From contig CM059558.1 in NCBI GenBank assembly GCA_030386875.1, positions 1,178,001-1,242,000 of the forward strand: a stretch of DNA of 64,000 nt, written 5' to 3'. A program made the position numbers and the translations under genes. This DNA is from Morinoia aosen. Its lineage: Eukaryota; Arthropoda; Malacostraca; Amphipoda; Talitridae. Every line of letters begins with the position of its first letter. The stretch's first letter is position 1. The notes beneath the pieces were generated by a model. That model ran no database searches. It was not told the DNA's origin and was given only the letters and a program-made list of their open reading frames with translations. This document shows, piece after piece, positions 57,450-64,000 of the stretch.

Positions 57450-58471
57450 GCGATAAAATCTTGAATGACTTATATTATAATCCAAAGACTGGTTATACTG
57501 GAATGAATCAACTTGTTAAAAAATCCGGCTTATCTTCAACTCTCGAACGAAATTGGTTAGAAACTAAAAAAACTCACACTCTACATAAACCAATAAAACA
57601 TAATTTCAAAACGAGAAGGGTGAAGGTATCAAAAATTGATGATCAATGGCAAGCTGATTTGGTTGACATGCAAAACTATAAAGATCAAGGAAAAAACTAC
57701 ATTTTAACAGTAATTGACATTTTCAGTAAATATGCATGGGCGATTCCAATAAGTAAGAAGACAGGTGAAGAAATCAAAACTTCATTTCAAAAACTATTTA
57801 AAATACGAATTCCTTCTAAAGTTCAGACAGATAAAGGCTTAGAGTTTACAAATAAATCCACTCAAGAACTATTCAAGAAACATAACATTCAGTGGTTTAG
57901 TTCAGAAAATGAAACCAAAGCTCAAGTTGTGGAACGCTTCAACAGGACGTTAAAAACTAAAATGTGGAAATATTTTACACACATGAAAACTAAAAAATGG
58001 GTGAATGTTTTACAAGATTTAATGCAAAATTACAATAATAGCTATCATAGAACAATAAAAATGACACCTAACCAAGCATCATTGGAAAAGAACAGTAAAA
58101 AGGTTTATGATAACTTATTCCCTCCAACCGAACCAACTTTCACATCACTGAAACTCAAAATCGGGGATAGGGTAAGAATAAGCAAGAAGCGGAAAGACTT
58201 TCGGAAGGGTTATTTGCCAAATTTCACTAATGAGTTATTCATTGTATCCGAAATACTGTCTACTGAACCAATTACTTATAGATTAAAAGATATGGATAGT
58301 GAAGAAATAAAAGGAAGTTTTTATGAACAAGAACTATCAAAATATACTAGTGATGTTTATGCAATTGAGAAAATTCTCAAGAAGAGTAAAGGAAAACTTC
58401 TGGTCAAGTGGAAAGGTTATGATGAACCTTCATGGATCTCAGCAACTGAACTTAATGTCAGTTCAGAGTGA
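57446..58471 (+). CDS. Retroviral-type integrase with C-terminal chromodomain
   Basis: DDE core: WQADLVDMQNY, VQTDKGLEF and the E of VVERFNRTLK, with correct order and spacing. An SH3-like region (LKIGDRVRI) and a chromodomain follow (YAIEKILKKSKGKLLVKWKGY ... SWISATEL, near residues 300-335). It would integrate the element, with the chromodomain steering it to marked chromatin. The frame opens at 57389, but GTG (57446) and not ATG begins the usual reading. The first ATG is 57503, still upstream of the core. The upstream open part overlaps the PLA2 end in another frame. Confidence 0.9.
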   Translation: MSDKILNDLYYNPKTGYTGMNQLVKKSGLSSTLERNWLETKKTHTLHKPIKHNFKTRRVKVSKIDDQWQADLVDMQNYKDQGKNYILTVIDIFSKYAWAIPISKKTGEEIKTSFQKLFKIRIPSKVQTDKGLEFTNKSTQELFKKHNIQWFSSENETKAQVVERFNRTLKTKMWKYFTHMKTKKWVNVLQDLMQNYNNSYHRTIKMTPNQASLEKNSKKVYDNLFPPTEPTFTSLKLKIGDRVRISKKRKDFRKGYLPNFTNELFIVSEILSTEPITYRLKDMDSEEIKGSFYEQELSKYTSDVYAIEKILKKSKGKLLVKWKGYDEPSWISATELNVSSE

Positions 58472-58487
58472 ACTTATATTAAGTTAA

Positions 58488-59300
58488 CCCGCGAACTATA
58501 ACTGGTCGCCTCATTTACCAGGCTCACTGGTTGCCAGACGTAAGGCATAACCCCAAGTTGTTATACACCAAAATGATCGTCTCAGCGAGTGCTACACAGC
58601 TGGAGCCAGAAACCCCCACATTGTGGGGGTTAAGGCAGAGCTCCAACCACTTGGAAGTTGGGAGGGGTAAGCACAGTCAGTGTGGTAAATGAGGCGACCG
58701 TGAGAGGGTGTGCGTGCGAACAGTCAGTGGCAGCCTCAGTTACCAGCGAAACTACTCAGGGCCTTATTTCGCAAAAATGGCAAATAAGACAAATCTGAAG
58801 TCAGTAGCGTGTAGAGCAGTATTTTATTCACATTGTGTGAAAATTACAAGTTTCGAAACACTATACTTACAGTAATATAACCAGACATGCAAACATGCAT
58901 TTATGTAGGAACTAAAACGAAGAATGGATAACACTTAGTAGACATATATGGTCATAACTTTTTTCTAATTGTTGTAGAGGAAAAATAAAAACATCAGCAG
59001 GTTTGGAAGGATTTTCTGCATAAAATAGCAGTGAAAAACATTACATTGTTCCCAAAACAAAAAAATGGCCATTGATCTCTTTGAAGCAATGTTGTGCAAA
59101 AATCTACGGAGTTTGACTCCATATTACAAAGAAACGGTTCAAGTTATCAAAAATCTGACAACATCAAAGTGTAAAGCAACATTTTTTACTCATTACTTCA
59201 TATTTTTACATCTCTGCCTATTACGGTAAGTGAACAGGGAACGGCAGAGTAACGCGGGTAAATTGACTACTTTTCTGGGGGATGCGCGACCGTGCGCGGG
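58488..59300. mobile_element. piggyBac-like MITE inside the viral element (813 bp)
   Basis: TTAA at 58484-58487 and 59301-59304 flanks CCCGCG ... CGCGGG ends. Inside are an inverted pair ggtcgcctcatttacca (58503) / tggtaaatgaggcgacc (58682) and a hairpin aacccccacattgtgggggtt. It is GC-richer than the viral genes and has no ORF. Removing it leaves a normal short intergenic gap between integrase and the next gene. Confidence 0.85.
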
Positions 59301-59324
59301 TTAAAGTCTTTTTGAATTTTTCTC

Positions 59325-59335
59325 TTTAAAAAATG
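59325..59335 (+). promoter_or_regulatory. Shared late-gene start motif TTTAAAAAATG (first of six)
   Basis: The same 11-mer ending in the ATG is at 59325, 60401, 62432 and 63265. The variant TTTAGAAAATG is at 61128 and 61800. It may act as a promoter/initiator or translation context for structural genes; it is absent before PolB. Confidence 0.5.
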
Positions 59336-60430
59336 GCGTTGATTGATATCAAAACTAAATCAGATTTACTAAACTTAGCAAAGAGTTTGAAAAAGCAATT
59401 CACAAATGATAGAATAATCGAAAAAGATTTATACCATGATGTTAAAAAAGTTTACAAACCATTGATTGAACCTTTATCTAAAATTGTTGACGAAACTAAA
59501 CAAACTAGGTTGGCAATAAAAGATTTTCCTCATGAAAAACTTGAATCTATCCAAGGAAAACCTGTTGAGAAACTAGCTTTGCCATCTTCTGAATCCAACA
59601 CTGTAGTTGGGCCTATCGCATTGGATTTCTTGCGTTTTGCATGGAAACATGGAAATGAGTATGACAAAGCTTATGGCATTCGTTGGGATGGAAGTAAAGT
59701 TATGCTAGGAAATAAAAAGGTAGATATTTTGGGTAATGATTTGAAAATTGGAGATAGAATATACGAAGGCACAACTGGATTATGGGAATTATTAACAAAG
59801 CAAAATCCTATTGACTTTAGGGACGAAGATAAATATAATTATTATGATATGTTGTATTCAACTGATGCTTATTTGAAGGAAGACGGTACAATAAAAGCAA
59901 ATAGGGGTGAGAAATATTCTAAATTTATCAAACCCTTCTATCGAATAGTTCAACGAAAAAAAGCTCAAGATGCAGTTGAAACAACTAGATCAGCAAGTCC
60001 ATCAAGTCGTGAATCAAGCCCTGAACCAAGTCCTTTCAGCTCAAGAGTAGTAGAATCCTCAATTTTTAGTCGACACAAAATTCCTTCAACAAGTCAGAGA
60101 CCAATTTTCGACCCGTCACTAAGGTCTACTTTTAGACCAACTCCTACTCCTATACCTTCTCCTACATCTTCTCCTATACCTCCTCGTCATCCTCACAGAG
60201 AGGATTCACACGTTTCAGGATCAGGTATTATTGTATTACCATCTAACATCAATGATCTTGTAAAAAGACACCAGTTATTGTTCGGTTCGTTTACCGCTGG
60301 AAATACAGGAGTTTTTAATGAACTGCAAATACTTACGCATGAACTTTTAAAGCAAGGTCTATTAAATACTGCTGAAGTAAAGGTGTTTGATGATTTATTG
60401 TTTAAAAAATGGAATCTCAAAGCATTGTAA
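59333..60430 (+). CDS. GLWEL-domain viral protein with Pro/Ser-rich linker
   Basis: 365 residues. Helical N-terminus (1-90); a conserved domain around residues 105-200 with YGIRWDGSKVMLGNK, KIGDRIYEGTTGLWELL and a following KYNYYDMLYSTDAYLK. The G-T-x-GLWEL(L/I) pattern recurs in proteins encoded next to capsid genes of Polinton-like elements and is sometimes labelled a domain of unknown function. Residues 210-290 are Ser/Pro/Arg-rich and disordered, and a short C-terminal helical region follows. Probably a virion or assembly protein. Its end overlaps the next gene by 22 bases. Intact. Confidence 0.7.
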   Translation: MALIDIKTKSDLLNLAKSLKKQFTNDRIIEKDLYHDVKKVYKPLIEPLSKIVDETKQTRLAIKDFPHEKLESIQGKPVEKLALPSSESNTVVGPIALDFLRFAWKHGNEYDKAYGIRWDGSKVMLGNKKVDILGNDLKIGDRIYEGTTGLWELLTKQNPIDFRDEDKYNYYDMLYSTDAYLKEDGTIKANRGEKYSKFIKPFYRIVQRKKAQDAVETTRSASPSSRESSPEPSPFSSRVVESSIFSRHKIPSTSQRPIFDPSLRSTFRPTPTPIPSPTSSPIPPRHPHREDSHVSGSGIIVLPSNINDLVKRHQLLFGSFTAGNTGVFNELQILTHELLKQGLLNTAEVKVFDDLLFKKWNLKAL

Positions 60431-61107
60431 TTAGTGAAAGAAAAAGTGACATAAGTATAAACTTTAGTCCAGCAATAGAATTGAACAAAAATAAATTTCA
60501 CGAAATGGCACTCGTTGGGTTAGACATGTATCATTCTATTCCTAACATTGATGAAAGTAATAATAAATTTTATTATGAATTAAATGGTGTTGAAAATGTA
60601 ATTACACTTCCAACAGGATGTTATGAAATAGAAAGTATAAACGAATTCATTCAAAAAACATTGGCAGGCTTTATTGAAATCAAAGCAAATACTAATACTT
60701 TGAAATGCGTCATAGTTCTCCATTCATCTACGTCAAAAGTATTTTTCAATAAAGAAAAATCTTTAAATACAATGTTAGGATTTGGAGAAATTATCTTAGA
60801 AGGTGTTGGAGAACATGAAAGTATATATATAGTGAACATAATGTCTGTTAACGCAATACTCGTTCATTGTAGCTCAATTAACGGCTCATACCTCAACGGT
60901 TCTTTGCATAATATTTTATATTCCTTTTTCCCAAACGTCCCACCAGGATATGAAATTGTAGAAAATCCAAATAAACCAATTTATCTACCGATATATCAAC
61001 CTTTACTCTATGATTTGAGAATTTGGCTTACTGATCAAAATGGACATGCTCTGAATACTAGAGGTGAAGAAGTAACTGTTCGATTACACCTAAGGTCTAG
61101 AAATTAA
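60409..61107 (+). CDS. Penton-like minor capsid protein
   Basis: 232 residues, mostly beta-rich. Landmarks are a central VITLPTGCYEIESINEFI, a GSLHNILYSFFPNVPPGYEI loop and a C-terminal strand pair LRIWLTDQNGHAL ... EEVTVRLHLR, typical of the single-jelly-roll minor capsid (penton) protein of Polintons and adintoviruses. It would occupy the capsid vertices. Starts with TTTAAAAAATG inside the end of the preceding gene (-2 overlap) and lies 28 bases before MCP. Intact. Confidence 0.8.
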   Translation: MESQSIVISERKSDISINFSPAIELNKNKFHEMALVGLDMYHSIPNIDESNNKFYYELNGVENVITLPTGCYEIESINEFIQKTLAGFIEIKANTNTLKCVIVLHSSTSKVFFNKEKSLNTMLGFGEIILEGVGEHESIYIVNIMSVNAILVHCSSINGSYLNGSLHNILYSFFPNVPPGYEIVENPNKPIYLPIYQPLLYDLRIWLTDQNGHALNTRGEEVTVRLHLRSRN

Positions 61108-61135
61108 AATAATTTGATAAAATTATCTTTAGAAA

Positions 61136-62404
61136 ATGGATTCTTTAAGATGGAATGAAAATATTAAAGTTGATGAATCAATTGAAAAAATTGAAACGCA
61201 TAACTATGAACCACAAATAGGTACTGATTTGAATCGTGAACATAATGATATCAAGATCATTATCCAGAATCAAGATCAGTTTCTATTACCTAGTAAAAGT
61301 TTTATATATATAGAAGGAGCTTTGAATAAAGAAGATGGAAGTGATTATAATTTTAGAGATGAAAAAATAACAATAATCAACAATGGATTAATGCATTTGT
61401 TTGATAGAGTTTCTTACAGAATTGGAGATGAAGAAATTGAAGGTTATAGTTACCCTGGAATTACAACAACTCTAAAAGGATTAGTTAGCTATCCCCGAAA
61501 TGTTAAAGAAAACATGATATTTTTCTGGAGCGTCGATACTAAGAAGAATGAAAAATCAAACGAAGGATTTAGCGATCGAAATGACTACTTAAGTTCAGCT
61601 AATGGGAAATTCAGCGCTGCTATCCCACTTGAACATGTGTTTGGATTTTGTGAAAATTATAAGAAGGTAATTTATGGAGTGAAACATGCTCTGACTTTAA
61701 GAAGAGGTGATAATTCTAATGCTATTTTCAAATCGGATGAGAAAGATGCAAACAAGCAAGATAAAGTAGTTGATGGTAAAATTAATATTACAAAATTAAT
61801 TTAGAAAATGCCAGCTTACAAACTGTCTGATGAGTATAAAATAAAGCTATATCGTCAAATTAAGGATAAAATAACATTACCTATTCCTTATTTGCATAGA
61901 CAATTGGAACAAACCATTGTAAACTCTCAACAGAAATTCTTAGATTGGACTTTAACTCCAAATTCAGGATCTCAAAGACCTCTATATTTAATTTTAGCGT
62001 TCCAAACTAAGAAAGCTAATTCACCAGCTGTAAACAATGCAATTTTCGATCATTGTAACTTGACGAATGCATATGTTCAGCTGAATAATGAACGATACCC
62101 TGATCACAATTTACAGATTGATTTCGATTCTAACAATTATGCTACAGCTTATAAGATGTTAATAGATTATGTACCTAATGAAAATTGTGCTATCGAATAC
62201 AGACACTTTAAATATTTGTATCCCATCTATGTATTTGATATCAGCAGACAAAATGAACGTATCAAGGAAACTACAATTAATATTAAAATTAAAGCAGAAT
62301 TTAAAACCAATATTCCTGATGATACACATGCATATGCACTGATTCTATCTGACAGAGTAATTCGATTGCAATCTGACGGTGATAAAATGAGTTTAAACTA
62401 CTAA
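61136..62404 (+). pseudogene. MCP: Double-jelly-roll major capsid protein, in-frame TAG
   Basis: About 422 codons in one frame, broken only by TAG at 61802-61804. The N-terminal half has MDSLRWNENIK, a PSKSFIYIEGAL strand, FDRVSYRIGDEEIE and YPGITTTLKGLVSYP. The C-terminal half has IPYLHRQLEQ, YLILAFQTKK, FDHCNLTNAYVQLNNERYP and the DISRQNERIKE region, matching Polinton/adintovirus hexon-like MCPs. Related MCPs have a Trp near the stop position, so one base change may explain it. The second half has its own ATG (61808), preceded by the same 11-mer as the true start. No restored protein is given. Confidence 0.88.
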
Positions 62405-62439
62405 AAATTAAAATATATTCACACAATAATGTTTAAAAA

Positions 62440-62829
62440 ATGTATTGTGTAAAGTGTAAGAAGAAAACTGATACTGATAATCCTCAATATTTAATTACAA
62501 AGAACAATAAGATACTGGTCAAAGGTATGTGTATTATTTGTAAAAAGACAAAGACTTCTTTTGTTTCTAAAGATACTGCGACGAAAGGGGGTTTTATATT
62601 TACAATTCCAGCTTTATTAGCTGGCCTTGGGGCTGCTGGCTCTTTGGCTGGAGGTGCTGCTGCAATAGCATCCGCAGTTAATAAGAAAAAAGCTGATGAT
62701 AAACTCTTGTCAGAAACTAAAAGGCACAATGAAGCAATGGAAAGTAAAAAAGGTTCAGGTATACGGTTAACTCCGAGAAAAAAAAAACCTTGTGGAAAGG
62801 GTCTCTACTTGAAACCACCAAAGAAGTAA
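62440..62829 (+). CDS. Zinc-ribbon plus hydrophobic core protein (pX/pVI-like)
   Basis: 129 residues. N-terminal zinc ribbon YCVKCKKKTDT ... MCIICKKTK (residues 2-40), then a Gly/Ala-rich hydrophobic segment IPALLAGLGAAGSLAGGAAAI (split for reading, residues 52-75). A basic region follows, and a GKGLYLKPPKK tail; the GLYL motif recurs in Polinton/adintovirus homologues of adenovirus core/membrane-lytic proteins. It probably binds DNA or disrupts membranes inside the particle. Starts with TTTAAAAAATG. Intact. Confidence 0.72.
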   Translation: MYCVKCKKKTDTDNPQYLITKNNKILVKGMCIICKKTKTSFVSKDTATKGGFIFTIPALLAGLGAAGSLAGGAAAIASAVNKKKADDKLLSETKRHNEAMESKKGSGIRLTPRKKKPCGKGLYLKPPKK

Positions 62830-63236
62830 TACCTAACAAACCATTATCTAAACATGATTTAGAATACTACATAAATATATTGAAAATTCCGAATTTTCGA
62901 GGTATTTACATGAGAGATACTTTACCTAAACACCCTTTAGAAACGGAATGCGGAATCCTAAATTTAGACACTGAAAAAGAATTAGGAACGCATTGGACTT
63001 GTTGGTATAAGAAAGATAACATATGTTATTACTTTGACAGTTATGGTTTGATTTATCCAATTGAATTTAAAGACTACTCGACAGATTGTGTTGAAATAAT
63101 TTTCTCTACTTACAAAATCCAGAAAATAGGTGATGTAATTTGTGGACATTTATGTCTAGAAATGCTGAAGCGTTTAGAAAATGGAAGCTTTCATGCAATT
63201 GTTTTAGATCTGTATAAAACCCCAACTAGTTTTTAG
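62748..63236 (+). CDS. Adenain-type cysteine protease, no ATG at frame start
   Basis: Conserved protease from about LSKHDLEYYINILKIPNF: RGIYMRDTLP, the catalytic His in GTHWTCWYK, the acidic residue in YYFDSYGL, then Gln and Cys in VICGHLCLEML, in the order of adenovirus protease (C5). It would mature capsid proteins. The frame opens after a stop at 62745-62747 and contains no ATG before 62910, which is inside the domain. It overlaps the core-protein gene by about 80 bases in -1, across an A10 run (62778-62787). Fusion by frameshift, non-AUG start or a lost base are all possible. Confidence 0.82.
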   Translation, partial: KRFRYTVNSEKKKTLWKGSLLETTKEVIPNKPLSKHDLEYYINILKIPNFRGIYMRDTLPKHPLETECGILNLDTEKELGTHWTCWYKKDNICYYFDSYGLIYPIEFKDYSTDCVEIIFSTYKIQKIGDVICGHLCLEMLKRLENGSFHAIVLDLYKTPTSF

Positions 63237-63272
63237 AAAATAAACTACAGTTAATTTTTTTTTCTTTAAAAA

Positions 63273-64000
63273 ATGTCTTGTGGAAATATTTGTGCAGCAA
63301 AGTTGGTCTTTTTACCTTCCTGTAAAGAAAATCATGAACATGAAAATAGTGAAAATAATTCTGAAGGACTTTTGCAGAATGTAGAGCAAATAAAAAGTTT
63401 ACTTGAAGATTCTAATATAGAGTCATTGAAAGACACAATTGAAGCTCTCAAAAATGAAAGAACTGAATTGGAATCAATTATAAACGAGTATGATGAGAAA
63501 TATGTAACTCTGAAAACAGATTTACAAGTGAAATTTTCTGATGTAGACTCAATCGTTAAATTCTTAGAGACGTTAATTTATGATTTATATGCAAAGTTCG
63601 TTACTTTTGAACCAAAAATTGTTTCAAATGATGAACGACTATCAAGCATAGACTCAACATTGATGAAGAAAAATGATGAAATTGATGCTAAATTTGAAAA
63701 CATTGATTCAAACATAACCAACCTAACAGACGTAAAAATTCCAGAGATTGGGGACAACTTAAAGAGTCTAGAGTCAGGTATTGAAACTAGAATCGATGAA
63801 AAGCTGTTAGTTAAAGAGTCGGCATTAACCGATCAGATTAAAGGTGTTGAAGCTAAATTTGAGCTTGTGGACTCTAAGATAACCAATATGATTGATGTTA
63901 AAATTCCTGAGATTCAGAAGAATTTCAAGAATCGAGAGTCAGTTATAGAAAATCAAATGGATGAAAAACTGAAGACTTTAGAAACTAAAATTAATGATCA
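63273..64000 (+). CDS. Long coiled-coil (fibre-like) viral ORF, open at window edge
   Basis: ATG preceded by TTTAAAAAATG, then 242 stop-free codons to the window end. After a Cys-containing start (MSCGNICAAKLVFLPSC) it is Glu/Lys/Ile-rich with heptads. A ~55-residue repeat begins near residue 130: KFENIDSNITNLTDVKIPEI recurs as KFELVDSKITNMIDVKIPEI. It lies next to the protease, in the structural block. A trimeric fibre or tail-like protein is the best guess; function is not established. The 3' end is outside. Confidence 0.7.
   Translation, partial: MSCGNICAAKLVFLPSCKENHEHENSENNSEGLLQNVEQIKSLLEDSNIESLKDTIEALKNERTELESIINEYDEKYVTLKTDLQVKFSDVDSIVKFLETLIYDLYAKFVTFEPKIVSNDERLSSIDSTLMKKNDEIDAKFENIDSNITNLTDVKIPEIGDNLKSLESGIETRIDEKLLVKESALTDQIKGVEAKFELVDSKITNMIDVKIPEIQKNFKNRESVIENQMDEKLKTLETKIND

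Larger units (their letters stand above)
51700..64000. mobile_element. Polinton/adintovirus-like element (right end outside window)
   Basis: The gene set is diagnostic: packaging ATPase, protein-primed family B DNA polymerase, retroviral-type integrase, adenain-like protease, double-jelly-roll MCP and penton-like protein, plus PLA2 and a pX/pVI-like protein as in adintoviruses. Two genes at the left run on minus and the rest on plus. Terminal inverted repeats and the 6-bp duplication cannot be shown because the right end lies beyond 64000. Several genes have single breaks and a TTAA MITE is inserted at 58488-59300, so it is an endogenous, partly decayed copy. Confidence 0.92.

Overview
The window is eukaryotic, AT-rich and packed with transposons. 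Introns, poly(A) signals, LTR retrotransposons, CR1/Jockey-type LINEs, MITEs, tRNA-derived SINE-like sequence and a Polinton/adintovirus-like DNA element all appear. That mix suggests a large arthropod genome, most likely an insect; this is inference from element types, not from a diagnostic host gene.

Layout. 1-530: flank carrying a piece of a dispersed repeat (family C). 532-7738: an almost complete Ty3/gypsy element on + (identical-length 1575-bp LTRs, 4-bp target duplication GTAA, two single-base pol breaks, no env). 7.7-13.7 kb: degenerate repeats, a 5'-truncated LINE copy and a CpG/CRE-rich promoter-like patch. 13.7-20.6 kb: a run of ~340-bp dispersed repeats (family A) interleaved with the wreck of a zinc-knuckle LINE. 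Behind these, on the minus strand, lie several exons of an unidentified host gene (about 30.1 kb down to its stop at 18,654). 21.4-26.84 kb: a nearly full-length LINE inserted in an intron of that gene. 27.4-34.6 kb: LINE fragments, long-TIR MITEs, satellites and further family C copies. 35.84-40.57 kb: a decayed Ty1/copia element on the minus strand. 40.57-43.4 kb: four copies of a ~550-bp foldback (hAT-like, 8-bp duplication) element. Two of them mediated an inversion that cut the copia LTR in two. 43.4-51.7 kb: LINE debris, two isolated host-like exons, a TTAA MITE and SINE-like sequence.

51.75-64 kb (runs off the edge): a Polinton/adintovirus-type element. On the minus strand are the packaging ATPase and a small coiled-coil protein. 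On the plus strand follow a protein-primed family B DNA polymerase, a parvovirus-type phospholipase A2, a retroviral-type integrase with chromodomain, a GLWEL-domain protein, a penton-like minor capsid protein, the double-jelly-roll major capsid protein, a pX/pVI-like hydrophobic core protein, an adenain-type protease and an open-ended coiled-coil (fibre-like) ORF. Together these would replicate the genome (PolB), integrate it (IN), build and mature an icosahedral particle (MCP, penton, protease), package DNA (ATPase) and breach membranes (PLA2, pVI-like). The copy is damaged: PolB has a frameshift and an in-frame TAA, MCP an in-frame TAG, protease and integrase lack an upstream ATG, and a TTAA MITE sits between two genes. 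Even so the reading frames are long, so the insertion looks fairly recent. A shared TTTAAAAAATG/TTTAGAAAATG start signal precedes nearly every structural gene.
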